Shown piece by piece: positions 30,101 to 42,404 of a DNA stretch of 64,000 bases (position 1 is the first letter of the stretch; every line of letters begins with the position of its first letter). Location: assembly GCA_905250125.1 (NCBI GenBank), contig CAJNOL010001216.1:1-64000 (forward strand). The letters run 5' to 3'. The notes beneath the pieces were generated by a model. It ran no database searches, was not told the DNA's origin, and was given only the letters and a program-made list of their open reading frames with translations. The position numbers and the translations under genes were made by a program. The stretch is from Rotaria sordida (Eukaryota > Rotifera > Eurotatoria > Philodinida > Philodinidae).

Positions 30101-31866
30101 CGAATAATTTTTGCGTAGAAAACATGCATAGTTTTCAGAGATTGACTTTTTATTTAACATGGACTCAGTCATTAACGTTGATTTTTATGGTGTAAATACT
30201 GGACGACGTGGCGGTTCTTTTGATAACCACCAAATCTTAAAAAGCCCGTATTTTGACTATCTTTGATCGAAAATGAAATCGCACGAATAATTTTTGCGGC
30301 ATCTGTATATCAGATCATTTTGAGCCACTTCTATGTTCTCATCATAGAGAGATATCTTGAAAAACGTATGGATTGGTACACAATGCTGGTATATTCTACA
30401 TAGATGCACACGTGCCGTATCGTACATGCTCATATGCTTGTTTATAAACAGCAGTTCGCCTATACCACTCATGTTTCAAATAGAAGCGTATTTCACATGC
30501 AATGGGTCTTGGGGAAGTGACGATTAGAGTTGACCTTTCCAGACTTTCATATTGACTTTATGTTCAATGAAATCAGACAAAAAAGTTCAACTCTGAGGGT
30601 AGTCATGGACTAACCTGTTTGAATCTCTGAGAAACTCACTATTAAGCACACTGGAAATTTCGAACTATTTTGAGTCAGAATTTACTCTCTTAAAGCTTGT
30701 TCAGTGACTTGAGATTCTTAGATATATAATCAGTGGCATTTATTCGTGTGTCCATTTTCTTTCCTTTAGTCGATTTTATAATTTGTTTGACAACAAATGG
30801 TGTTATACGTTGGAAATTGTACATTGAATCAGTAGCTGATATGATTCCTGTTGGTGCATCAAATATTGTTTCGGATCGTAATGGTACTTTATATTATTCT
30901 GTATCATGGACAGGAAATGAAGAGTATACAGCAAAAATATGTCGTATTACATATGCACAAACAGATCATCCATATCAAGAATGTATAATAAATTATGAAT
31001 TATATATGGATATAAATTCACCATTAGCCATTAATGAAAAATTTAATTTACTTATAACAGCTGTTGTTGATGATACATTTGAATCTGTTCCAGCTGCTAT
31101 GAATAAAACAACATTTGAAATTTTATGGATAAATCGAAATTATTTTGGTGCTGGTATGAATGGCCATTATAAAATCGATTCTAAGACTGGTCATATGTAT
31201 TGGATTGGTGGTGATGATTATCTACTTAAATTTAATGAAAAAGGACAAAAATTATTTGATGGTGATAGTCATTCTGGTGGTGGAAGACAATTTGTACTTG
31301 ATAATGATCAACAAATAATTGTACGTTCATGGCAAAATATGTCCGATATACATTGGCCAATTGTTGTTTCATCATGGAATGTTTCCAAACAATTTCAATT
31401 ACGGTGGAATTGGTATGCACCAAAATCAATATCGGAAAATGACGCAATAACACAACCAATTATGAATGAAAAAGGTATAACATATTTATCAAGTATGCCA
31501 TTAATATTTGCATTATCAACAACTGGTAAAACATTATGGGCAACCAAATTAGCAACGAATGAAGAAATGAAAAACTTTGAATTAATATCATGGTGTTTAT
31601 CAATGAATAGCCATACAGGTATTTTATATGTTGTAGCTGGTTCACCATTATTCCATAAAGGTGATGCTGTTTATTTCATAACGGCTGTACATATGGATAC
31701 AGGAAAAGTATTAAAGCGTATCAATATAAACCATGGTATAGCAAAAGTGACACCATCTTGTCCTATTCTAATTGGTAATGATATGTTCTATGTTTTTTGG
31801 TTAACTGGGCAATATCCCGATTTAGTACCATTGAAATTAGCTGGAATACCACAAGTAAAACCATAA
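27126..31866 (+). CDS. Secreted PQQ-like beta-propeller protein, two exons
   Basis: Exons 27126-27393 and 30770-31866 join in frame (GCAG/GTATGT donor, CTTTAG acceptor) to give 454 residues. Residues 1-19 are a signal peptide (MECLLVSFLFCLVAQILHA). The rest repeats short blades of the type TTNGVIRWKL, TTGKTLWATKL, MDTGKVLKRININ and KIDSKTGHMYWIGG, as in PQQ-enzyme-like/WD-like beta-propellers. There are several N-glycosylation sequons (NVSD, NYSG, NMSD, NVSK). No catalytic residues are recognised, so it is probably an extracellular binding or structural protein. The only intron is 3376 bp, some 60 times the usual size here, because it holds nested transposons. A polyadenylation signal (AATAAA) follows near 31879. 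Confidence 0.82.
27583..30305. mobile_element. Tc1/mariner-like element with IR/DR ends
   Basis: Flanked by TA at 27581-27582 and 30306-30307. The ends begin CAGATGCCGCAAAAATTATT and are inverted repeats of about 265 bp (27583-27850 and about 30035-30305). Inside each arm the motif AAAAATTATTCGTACGATT recurs (about 27776-27797 and 30092-30114), giving the outer and inner direct repeats known as IR/DR in Tc1-type elements. No transposase frame is found. Without the nested insert it is about 1.37 kb. It sits in the intron of the beta-propeller gene. Confidence 0.85.
27872..29216. mobile_element. Nested hAT-like element
   Basis: The ends TAGGGGCATCACCAGA and, inverted, TAAGGGCGTAACCAGA match at 13 of 16. 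The flanks AAAAGAAC (27864-27871) and GAAAGAAC (29217-29224) form an 8-bp target duplication with one mismatch. It is 1345 bp with no transposase frame. Subterminal GAGCCCCCTCTA-type motifs lie at both ends. It is inserted inside the Tc1/mariner-like element and is therefore younger. Confidence 0.75.
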
Positions 31867-32044
31867 TTTCTCTTTTTCAATAAAAAACTAAAATTAAATT
31901 GACTTTTCTCATCTTATATGAGACGTATGAGATGCGAAAACGACCAATCGAGGTTGCTACTGTATCACATATCGGACTTCTATTTTTTGCTATGATAGTC
32001 CATACATATTTGTGAAAATACAAATTACTCATTTAGTATACAAT
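31867..32044. other. 3' flank of beta-propeller gene
   Basis: Contains AATAAA near 31879 and no other recognised feature before hairpin H8. Confidence 0.5.
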
Positions 32045-32240
32045 AGGGTGTGGGGGTGTGGGTGGGGGTGGGTGAGGGTGTGGCTGAAGGCGTGGGTGAA
32101 GAGACAATGAACACCTATAACCATCAATCCACTAACACCGACACCCACAACCACCCACACCCCACACCTACACTGCACACCTCATGTCCACACCCCACGC
32201 CTACACCGCACACCTCACGCCCATACCCACACCCAACACG
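32045..32240. repeat. Telomere-like hairpin H8
   Basis: AGGGTGTGGGGGTGTGGG arm, a spacer with GAAGAGACAATGAAC, then a long irregular C-rich arm. It lies 179 bp 3' of the beta-propeller stop codon. Confidence 0.75.
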
Positions 32241-32478
32241 TAGGATATTTTAGGTCAGCATTCGCTCCAAAAAAATTTCCAAAATTGTCCAACAACTTTC
32301 CAAGTAGAACTCGACGAGCTCTATCCAACTACATTATTCATTTTTCTCTATACCCGCTCAAACCGAGAAAATCCCCAAATATCATCAAAAACACGTGTAA
32401 AATGCAAACAATTCTCGAAAAACTTGTCGTGATTCTTCCTGGAATGCTTTCCAACTTAATCATTGAGTTTCCAGGTAG

Positions 32479-32548
32479 AGGGTGTGGCTGGGACTGTGAC
32501 TGGGCGAGGGTGGTAGTCTTTGTTATACACACCACACACCTACACCCT
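32479..32548. repeat. Telomere-like hairpin H9
   Basis: AGGGTGTGGCTGGGACTG arm, spacer with GTAGTCTTTG, and CACACACCTACACCCT end. It is only about 240 bp from H8. Confidence 0.7.
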
Positions 32549-32828
32549 TATTTCTTCTTGTTCATAATATCAGATAAATCTTTATTTTAGGCTTTTTTCG
32601 TATTTTGAGATGTTTTCGAGATAAATGTATTTAAGAATATATTTCGATCGTATATCAATGAGTAGATTACATATTTCTGCGGGTGTTTGTGAGGACAAGT
32701 TAGGTGCGATTCGATTGTTATTATAGACCTTTTGGGTTTTAGTAGTTATCTCTAAGCGACTTTGGGTTGGTTTTACATGTTTGGAGAAAAAAAATTGTTA
32801 AAAATAGTTTTTTTCGAAACGATACTTA

Positions 32829-33828
32829 CAGGGTGATCCAAAAGTCTTGGTACACCTCAGAAAAATTGTTCGTTCTCCCTTATAGTAAACTCGTAAATGC
32901 TCAAATTTTAGTATCTTATTCCTTGTAACATGGCGAATATTATCCTAAATTTTCAGCTCTCTATCCTGACAAATAAGGGAGATATATAGACTAACATTCT
33001 TGAAATCTTCTTTTCTCCATGTCGCAAAAATAATGGTTGGCACATAATACATGTAAACGGACTGTCTTTACATTTCATTTTTCTACCACTTGATACGTTG
33101 TATTAAGAAAACAAAATACATTATAAGATGCAGCGTGAAAAGCTCTACAATCTACACAATAAAGTGTATTTTAATTATATAGTTTTTGGTTTCATAAAAA
33201 AGCAAAACTCTATGCAATCGATGTTCGTCCTCGTAAAAAAAATGTTTTTTCTACACGAACGAAAGATTCGTTGTTTTTTCACCCTTTTTATCACCTAATA
33301 AATTTCATTAAGAAAAAGCAAAATATATCACAAGATGCAGCGTCAAAAGCTCTACAATTTACACAGTATAGCATATCTTAATTACGTAATTGTTGTTTTC
33401 AAAAAAAGCAAAACTCTGTACAATTAACTTAAAAATTGATCGCACAAATTTTTGCTTTTTCTTGAAAACAACAATTGCATCATTGAAATATGCTGTACTG
33501 TGTAGATTGTAGAGCTTTTCATGCTGCATTTTATAATGTATTTTGTTTTCTTAATACAACGTATCAAGTGGTAGAAAAATGAAATGTAAAGACAGTCCGT
33601 TTACATGTATTATGTGCCAACCATTATTTTTGCGGCATAGAGAAAATAAGATTTCAAGAATGTTAGTCTATATATCTCCCTTATTTGTCAGGATAGAGAG
33701 CTGAAAATTTAGGATAATATTCGCCATGTTACAAGGAATAAGATACCAAAGTTTGAGCATTTTGGAGTTTACCATAAGGGAGAACGAACAATTTTTCTGA
33801 GGTGTACTAAGACTTTTGGATCACCCTG
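32829..33828. mobile_element. Mariner-like foldback element
   Basis: 1000 bp flanked by TA (32827-32828, 33829-33830), with ends CAGGGTGATCCAAAAGTCTT and its inverse. The arms, each about 330 bp, are near-perfect inverted copies. An internal segment of about 120 bp (GATGCAGCGT..AAAAGCTCTACAAT) is duplicated in direct orientation at about 33105-33220 and 33306-33425. No transposase frame. The terminus resembles mariner-type CAGGGTG ends. Confidence 0.9.
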
Positions 33829-34881
33829 TATTTAGGTCAGAATATAGGATATCGAGTTCTGTGGGTGTTTGTGTTGGTGGGGGTCATTTTATGATCTTTG
33901 TTGACGGTATAATTTTTCTCTGGCTATAACAAACTGGGTGTTTGTTAGCAGAACTTCGGTGAGATTTTGAAGAGTTGAGTGCTTGCATAGATACAGGTAC
34001 CCTTTTTATTCGAGTGAGAAAATTTAGCAAATAAAAATGAAGGAGATTGTCTAAATATGAATGCATTGATAAACCATATGATATTTCTCGACTATGATAA
34101 TTCCCTGTGTTTATTATTTTAAACGTTTTTTTTAATAGACAAATTTGCATCGATATATATCGAATTTGTATCATCAGAAAACAAACAAATCGTTTCAATC
34201 GACAAGAACACGATGTCATATTGAAATAGAATCTTTGAATTTAAATTAAATTCCTTCTAACAATACAGTAGTTTGATTAAGTTACGATAAAATATACTAT
34301 TATTCAGGATAATAGCTTACTAGAATCGATTCAAACAAAAAAAAAATCAAATAGCACTCGAATATTCAATGTATTTTTCTCCGATTGACTCCTTAGAAGT
34401 CTTTTAATTATGATGTTTTCTTCTGAAATGAATATATATCTTTGTTTCAATGTGCATGTACTCATTATAATGCATTATTTCTATTTCTGCAACAAGGACA
34501 CTTTGCAGAGTTTCAAATTTTAATTCTATTTTTCACTTTTTCTTATGCGCTCAAATTTAGAATGTTTATTAAAGTTCATATAAAATACTAATTGACTGTT
34601 ATCACAATAACAATTTTATGACTCATTTTTGTTGTATGAATACAACAAAATTTATGAGAACAAAAAAAAAAAAGATCGTACGATGATTGTTCTTCCACTT
34701 GCCAGTCGCAATTACATATGATAAGAGAAGAAAAAGTGATGTCAAAATAAATATTGAAGTGAAACAGTAGGGATAAAAATAATAATAACGTCTTATCTTT
34801 TTTTGTTTTCTCTTACGCACAACAAATATAAAAGCATTATCGAATTCATTCGTATCACGTTCCACAAACATTTCGAATAAA
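33829..34881. other. Intergenic, nothing recognised
   Basis: AT-rich upstream region of the F-box gene. ORFs at 33884-34219 and 34623-34904 are low-complexity. Confidence 0.45.
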
Positions 34882-36641
34882 ATGAATTTTGAATTATTAC
34901 CCAATGAAATAATACTTGATTCATTCGAATATCTCTCTTTTATTCATCTTTATCAAAGTTTCTTTGCTCTCAACTCGCGTTTTAACAAATTACTTTGTCA
35001 ACAATTTCAAACATTTCATCGCGATTTACGATTAACATCAAAAACAAATTTTCATCGAGTATGTCAAAACTATGTTCTACCAGTTATCAATCGAATTATT
35101 TCTCTTAATCTTTCAAATGATGATAATACACCACAACAAATTGAACATTTTCTACCTCCTAATTATAAACTTCGTGAATTTATTTGTTTAAAATCAATAT
35201 CATTATCATGTCTTAGATCTCAACGAACACTCGATCAAATAATGGTTGAATGTTCTGATCTTCCTTGTCTCACCCATTTTACTTTAACTGATAGTCATGT
35301 ATCAATGACTGAAAATGATGCACAACGTTTGTTTGATCAAATATGGAGTCTATCAAAACTAACTTACTGTTATCTGGATAACTGTTTTGTTAATGAGAAT
35401 TATTTTCCCAATCCAACAGTTATTTCTACATCGCTTAGACATTTAAATATTCGAAATATGACTTGTTTCTTGTCTACACTACCTCGTTTATGTCAATGTA
35501 CACCTGATCTTAAATATCTTTCAATCATGTTTTATGATGATTCTGATCAGTTGAACTCATTATTACCTATTCTATCAATTACTCGATTAAATATTTGTTT
35601 TGAAAGTTCTATAATTATCTTACAGCATCTTTTACAAAATATGCCTAATTTATATCATTTAACGGTAGAAACATATGATTTTCTTTTAAATGGAAATCAA
35701 TGGAAAGAAATGATTAATAAATATTTACTAAAATTAAAAATCTTACAATTTAAGACAAGACCTATAGCCATTGGCGAATATGGAGAGATTCAATTCAATG
35801 AAATCCTTGATTCATTTCGAACAAAATTTTGGATTGATGAACATCAATGGTTTGTTCAATGTCATTTGCTTCGTCAAGATAAACCAGATACACGCTATTA
35901 TATTTATGTTTTTACTTTACCATATGCATTTAAAGATTTTTCTGATGTTAAAATTGTATACTATCAAAATCGACTCGTCCATATGATAATGAATATTTGA
36001 CATGCGATCGTGTGATTAATTTACATTATAAATCTTCACATTTCACAGTTTCGATCCTATCTCAGGTTCGATTTTGTAATATTCAGTCTCTTTCATTATC
36101 ATTACCATTCCATGATTTATTTTTATCAGTAGTCTGCAGACTTGATCGACTCATTTCACTCACCGTTTCCATAGGTAAAAATGGAAACCTTAATAATATT
36201 CAGTCACAACTACGACTCTTACTTGATCGGGCAGTTCGTCTTCATTCATTGCGTTGTTTTTATTGGCCATTATCCAATCGTCAATTATTACTGATGGAAA
36301 TCACAAGTACTTCGGTTCGTCGACTGGATTTACAAGGCTACATCTGTGATTTTGATGAGGAACAATGCATTCAACTGAGTCATTCACCTTTAGGTATTCA
36401 ATGTGAAACACTTTTGATTAGAGTTAAAAATCGAAGAAACATACTTAATCTTGTGAATAATATGTCTAATCTTCAAGCGTTAAATGTTCAATGTCTAGAT
36501 GATAATTGGACAGATGAAAATGATTTAACATCATCGATAGATGATGAACTTGTCGAATGGTTACGCCAACAATTACCGTCAACATGCACGATAATGAGAG
36601 ATACGTTTCGTGTTCACGACATTCGATTATGGATTCGTTGA
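34882..36641 (+). pseudogene. F-box/LRR protein, single frameshift
   Basis: Two adjoining frames (34882-36000 and 35997-36641) encode one continuous protein of about 587 residues. The N-terminus is an F-box (LLPNEIILDSFEYLSFIHLYQ). The rest is leucine-rich, with repeated LRHLNIRNM, LKYLSIMF, LYHLTVET, IQSLSLSLPF and LRRLDLQGY segments. In SCF ligases the F-box binds Skp1 and the repeats select the substrate. Reading just before the junction, the second frame already makes sense (RPYDNEYLTCDRV). One base therefore seems to be missing near an A-run at 35965-35970, where the first frame turns into VYYQNRLVHMIMNI and stops. It could be a recent pseudogene or a homopolymer error in the assembly; the rest is intact on both sides. 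Confidence 0.75.
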
Positions 36642-37000
36642 AATTTATCTCTAAGAAAGAAAGCTAATTTCATTGATCATACATAAAATTTTCTTTCTTT
36701 TTCATTTGACAGTTTCTTGTCATCAATCGAATTAATATAAACCAGTTTGAATTGAAGAATACTTTAAAACTAGGATAAGCATATCTCAGATATGTATATC
36801 CCTGAAATCAACAAATTTTGTGAACCCTGGAAGGTGCAGCCGTTCTGTTGTTATCCAATCGTGTTTATTTACTTGTATTGAAGCTATAAATTGAGAATTT
36901 GACTTCTGTTAAAGAGAAAATTCAAAGAATTTTATGTAACACGTTCATATTTTTTTTGCTCTGATTAACTCAGGAATTGTAACTTTTTTCAATAACCTCT
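36642..37000. other. Intergenic, nothing recognised
   Basis: 3' flank of the F-box gene up to hairpin H10. Confidence 0.5.
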
Positions 37001-37067
37001 GAGTGTGGGTGTATGGGTGAAAAGGTCAATGTTCATCATCTCACACCCACACCCACACCCGCACTCC
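37001..37067. repeat. Telomere-like hairpin H10
   Basis: GAGTGTGGGTGTATGGG, a 25-base spacer, then CTCACACCCACACCCACACC. The decayed DUF3638-like gene begins within about 50 bp. Confidence 0.75.
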
Positions 37068-37114
37068 ATTCGATCTGTTCACTATTGATAAATGTCGAAA
37101 AAAATGAATTCGAT

Positions 37115-39340
37115 ATTGGCCGTTCTATGTTAACGATGGTTAAAAAAAATATGTTCGTGATGAATCAGATGAAATTTTACATGCTAAATATCAATTAATT
37201 TATACTGTTGGTAGTCAACAACAAGTTGATGAGAGTGCAGAACATTGGAAAACTATTCAACAAATTCTTGAATTAGTTGCGAAACATTCTACTGATATTT
37301 CAAAATATTTTAGTGAAAAAGTATGTTATAAATCATCTGAACGAAGCAGTGCATTCCCACAATTTCGTTTACAATTGTATGAACCATATACATTACTTTG
37401 TCAAAAAATTGCTAACGACTAGATCGATAGTTTACATCGATAAAGCAATCATCTTAACATTTATCCTAGAAACACATTCATCAGTTTATCTCAATGTTTC
37501 AATCGTTTAAATGAAGAAGAAACTGATCCAACATCGATATTGGAATTTATCGTCATCTTTGCGATCAAAAATAATAATTGGATTTAGTAGAACTAATGAT
37601 ACACAATTATTACTTCCTGCTCATATTTGTCAATATGATTTATCAGAACTTCAAAAAATAGATGCAATAGTTGTTAATAATTTATTAAAAAGTGAAAATG
37701 AAAATTATCAATTTTTACCTATCAATGTAACATATTAGAACATATTTTACAAGTAATTGTAAATTATAAAGAAACTATCAACGTTATTTTAGATGTTAGA
37801 ATGTTATTTATTGATGGAACTAATCGAGATATTGCTGTTCAATGGTTGAATCTATCCGATAAAAATAAGATCGATTATGTTGCTTATTTTGTTTTTGATT
37901 CTATTGTTGTTTGTGATTGTCAGTAGCATCATTATTCATTTGCAATATATCCCGCGAATGAACGATCAGATCGTTGTATATTTTATTTAGATGAAATTCA
38001 TACTGGAGAAACTGATTTTAGATTTCTAATAGAATTTAAAGCTGCTGTTACATTAGGAAATGGTTTAACAAAAGATGATTTTGTTCAAGTATGTATAAGA
38101 ATGAGAAACTTAGGTAATAGTCATTCGCTAACATTCTGAAGTTCACGAACAAATAAAAAAATTAAAAACAAAATCTTTGAATAAAAATGACTATATCAAA
38201 TTGATTGATATTCTTCGTTGGGTCTATGAAAACACTCAACAATCAACTTGGGATGATTTACATCATTGGGCTACATAAAGTTTAAGTTTTCAAAGAAAAA
38301 TTTCTACATTTCGACATATCAATTGGAATGATAATCAACTAACGTAGATAGATATACTTATGCAAGACTTGCCTAAAGAATGTTCTGAACCTGAAATAAT
38401 TGAACTTATAAGTATGTATAGATCTTCGAAAAAAACTACAAACATTATTCGAAACTCATCATAATCGATATCAGCAAACTTATCATTATGTATCGAAAGA
38501 AATTAAAGATGTAGTATTAAAACAATTAAAAGATTATGGTGGAACAAAACAATGTTTATCACAATTGTTAGATGAAGAACACCAAAGAGAGTTAGAACAA
38601 GAATTAGAAGAAAAGCGTTCACCACCTGTTACAACATGTCAACCTATACTGCATGAAGAAATAAAACAATTGTACGATATGCATAGTTCTATGATGAATT
38701 TAAAACAACATCCTATTGTATTTCGTCATTTACCTTATGCTTTTACTGGCGCAACATTTGTTAATGATTGTTAAGCTAATAGTTGGCGAGAAAATCTTTG
38801 GATTTCAACTGAATTTCAACGTGTAATTGCGACTAAAGGAGAATTATTAAATTAATTTTCACATCCTCCACAATGGATTATTATGTACCGTAACCAATAT
38901 TTAATTTTTCTAAGTGCTTTAGAATCTAATTAGGTACTTGGTCGTTTAAGTCTTCTTTTTCATCAAGAACAATCTAATAATCCATCAATCACAACATTAC
39001 GTTTATTATTACCTCGTATCAAACAAGTTCAATCGATTGTTTTTCGTTAACACGCAAAGTCTTACAATTCCTCCATTAATTGGACATCTTAATGATGCTG
39101 TTCCTTTCTTCATACCACTTGAATGGCTGATTCAATTATTTATTTTGAAACAGTTGATGAACAAATAGCTTATTGTCGATGTTTAAGTTTATGTCCGAAA
39201 CCGCAAACGGTGGTAGAAGAAGAAGCATTTAAAAATAGTTGGATTTCTGTTGATGGCTTTGTCAGTAAAATTCAACATCGTCATTATTTGAAAATGCATA
39301 AAGTTCCATTCCATCGCATCTTACTAATCTTTGTCAAATA
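37115..39340 (+). pseudogene. Decayed DUF3638/DUF3645-like gene
   Basis: About 2.2 kb with coding character but many stops and frame changes. The clearest block, at about 37155-37290, reads YVRDESDEILHAKYQLIYT followed by VGSQQQVD, which matches the signature I know from the very large DUF3638 proteins of animals, fungi and protists. Later blocks (TSILEFIVIFA, LRLLLPRIKQVQSIVFR near 38990-39045, IPPLIGHLNDAVPFFIPLEWL near 39068-39130) continue in the same orientation. The 5' part is missing; what remains starts just after hairpin H10. Function of the family is not settled, and this copy is dead. Confidence 0.6.
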
Positions 39341-39605
39341 AATCATTGAAAATCGAAATACTTCACATGCACCTATAATATCACATGTTGATAGTATTAT
39401 TCCTAATTCGCTTAAACTAATTTAATCATGTGAAAATTGAACATACTATAAAAATATTTAGTCCAGAGAAAAAGACTTTTTTTCTCATAATGTCAATGAA
39501 AATCTACTAATAGAAAGAAACACACACAATAAATCATAAAACACCACTCATTCAATGATAGTCTACATTCTTCGAGTTGTAGTGATTGCAAAATATGAAA
39601 GTACT

Positions 39606-39680
39606 AGAGTGTGCGTGGCGGTGTGAGTGTGGATGTGGACGTAGGCTAAGAGAAGACCTACACCCACACACCCACACCTT
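39606..39680. repeat. Telomere-like hairpin H11
   Basis: AGAGTGTGCGTGGCGGTGTG arm, spacer AAGAGAAGACC, then ACACCCACACACCCACACC. It abuts the truncated 3' end of the DUF3987-like pseudogene. Confidence 0.75.
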
Positions 39681-41524
39681 TACACAATGTCGGATATCTT
39701 GACCATTTAATTCGCTAAAGTTCTCAGCGAATAGTTTTTCTATCCGATCAACGAACTCCTTGGTAACTTTGCCGTTTATCGAAAATTGTCCATAATGCGT
39801 AAAATATTTGACCCCTATCGAATAGAATAATTCAATTATATACAAAAAGCTGGCAATTCAATGACCATTCTGTACACATTTTTCTAGTCTGGCAGCCAAA
39901 TGATCATTGCTTTTTCCAGTAGCACCTTAAAAAAAAGCATATGACTTCATCAAGACTAAGATCACCGTACTTCTTGTCTTAAGATCGTCGCACCATTGAA
40001 TCATCAGTTCATTTGCATCGTTTGCGAAGAACAAATCGATATTATTGATGAGGCTCATAGTGAGGATTACATTGCCATTCAGTGGCTAAATGATAGTATG
40101 CTCGAGCAAAGCATTAGTCATCGTTCCAGTCGCCTGCCTCATCAAAACACCAATAATCAAATCACCAGACACAGTTCCCTAGTAAAAAAATAAAAATAAC
40201 AGAAACTGAAGATTGATTTTCAGGACGCATCAAAACGTTCAACTTAGCATCGAACACCTGAACTGTTTCACTTTTCAAATGCCGTGTAAAGTTATGAGGT
40301 CGATCATATAGAGCCAGTGATTGACTTCGGCAGTCGTTGGTTGCCCACTCTCGATATCCTGATGGCGGTAAAGTATAGCCCATGTTCTTGAGTACTACAT
40401 CAGCTTCGTCAGCAATCAGAAATCGTGTGCAACCGCAAAGACTGTTCAACAAGCCGGTGTAGGAGTGATCCTTTAGTATTACTTTATAAAATAAAGATAA
40501 AGAAATTCGGAGTCGGAGAATCTGAATTTGTAATCGGTTTTTCGAAGTTTTGAGTTCGATCTTTTCCAAAAAAACTTTGTTTTACGAAAAAGTCGTTGTT
40601 TTTACTAAAAATCATTTTTCTACTATAAAATTATTTTTTCGTAGAACAAAATCTTTTTGAAAAGTGTTAACATCGGTTACCTTTGGTCAAACTTTATAAA
40701 AAATCATTATTTTTCAAAAACTCTTTCCTTGATGAAAAAACTGGAACTCAAGATACCTCTCCTATTTGAGCCAGGAAAACTGCTCACGCTCATGAGTGTG
40801 AGCTGTTACACTCCCTACTTAACACTTAATACTTTATGTTAAAAAATAAAGCGGCGATCGTTAAACTCTTTTTTATTAATATTAAGTGTTAAGTAAGAAC
40901 TTTAAATTTAATTTAAAGTTAAATTAAAAGGACCATCCCTAGGTCCTAGAACTCTTCCAATCACATTGTCCCTTATATAAGTATCCTTTATTTCTTTATT
41001 TTTTTCTTTATTTGTTAAAGACAAAGGATTTCTTTATCCTTAACAAATAAAGGATAAAGTTAAAGGATTTATTTATCTTTATCCTTTATTATAAAGGATA
41101 ATAAAGACAAAAGGTCACTCCTAAGCTGGTTGGCCTATTATCATCAAAATAGATTATTTGATCATCTTCTACGCGTTCCTGTGGCGATGACTTGAACTCG
41201 TGCGGCCGCCAAATGAGAAATTCGTCGATTACATTCCGAACCAAATCCAAGATAGGTGATTTCCCATATACTATAAGAAACCAACATCCATATCCACTAA
41301 TAGTTTGCAGGCAATATTTTACAGAATTGTGCAACAACAATATTATACAAATTCATCAGTAGTATCACCTTGTTGGCCCGATAAACTTTACTATTTTCAC
41401 ATATAGCTGCAATAATATTGAGCAAAGCCACCACCACCATTGCTTCGTCGTGTATTTGGCTGCAGATGATACAAGCTGTGACTGTGAACAAAAGACTAGC
41501 CTGACATCGAATACTTTTGCTCAA
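39681..41524 (-). pseudogene. Decayed DUF3987-like (mobile helicase/primase-type) gene
   Basis: Minus-strand blocks in order are MVVVALLNIIAAICENSKVY (about 41440), a frameshifted YGKSPILDLVRNVIDEFL (about 41260), GCTRFLIADEADVVLKNMG (about 40410), ALYDRPHNFTRHLKSETVQV (about 40270) and GVKYFTHYGQFSINGKVT (about 39780). GKSP is the tail of a P-loop whose glycine-rich part is lost, and IADEAD is a Walker-B-like motif. This order resembles DUF3987 proteins, which occur on mobile elements and have bdelloid members, but the family call is tentative. Stops, frameshifts and an AT-rich insert (about 40570-41110) show it is dead. It ends at hairpin H11. Confidence 0.45.
40800..41115. repeat. AT-rich inverted and direct repeats
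   Basis: TACTTAACACTTAAT at about 40816 is inverted at about 40882. About 40980-41110 is built of AAAGGAT/ATCCTTT-type units in both orientations. It lies inside the DUF3987-like pseudogene and is likely a decayed insertion. Confidence 0.6.
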
Positions 41525-41736
41525 TTGTTTGTACTCTAAATATATACTACATAATCAGATAATAGTCAGAGGAAATGTCGTCAGAATACTACTGAACGGG
41601 TCGTCAAAGACACGAGGCTGTTAGTTACTTGTTCAGACCCAAATAGACAAGAAAATCCAAGGTAACTTTTGAAAAAATCCTTTTTTTGAAAGCCAAAAAG
41701 AAATGATTTGAACAGAAACTAGTCATTTGTGTTGAA

Positions 41737-41958
41737 TATGCATCCAAGCATATCGAAAATGCGGTGAGAACTGTGAGAACACTATTTTTCGGTGTCAAAC
41801 CTATTTTTTTATTGCTGTTGAATTCAATATTAGGAAGAACGTTTTTTGATTTTGCTTTTTCCTATTATAAAATTTGACAACAATACAATAGTATTTTTTA
41901 AATCGAAAATAATATTTTTACAACTTCCACCCACTTTTCGATATGCTTGGATGTGCGT
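41737..41958. repeat. Short foldback
   Basis: GCATCCAAGCATATCGAAAA near 41740 is inverted near 41932-41953 around a loop of about 160 bp. No coding potential. Confidence 0.6.
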
Positions 41959-42404
41959 GCAACGCAGTTGATTGGGTTCTGTTAAAATTGTTCTTTTTAT
42001 CTCACAAAAGTCGTAGATGTAGAAAAAATATCAAGCTATTGAATCGGCTCCTAGGCAGCGCCCCATACTGCAAGGTAGTCGAAAGACAAGGGTATCCTTC
42101 TTCTTTTTCTTCCATCTTATGCATCCTCGAAGCTCGAATACAGTGTCTTGGGAGCACATGCGTAAGAACTTAACCACTCAACCGTGATAATCTTGTGCGA
42201 ATGTTATGTCATAGAGGAGTGTCTTAGAGTGTTAATATGGTTTAGAATTTGTTTCTGTTCCTTTGACATTCTTTCATAAAATCTCTTCGAAGTTTTCAAA
42301 TTGTATCCTAAAAGAAGTGATGACGAAACTTTTTTCTATTTTCAATTGTATATGTATTTTCAGATTTTTGGTTTGATTAGATACACTATCAAGGCCGACT
42401 AAGT
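41959..42404. other. Intergenic upstream of the transporter
   Basis: No recognised gene. Presumed promoter region of the SLC10A7-like gene. Confidence 0.4.
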
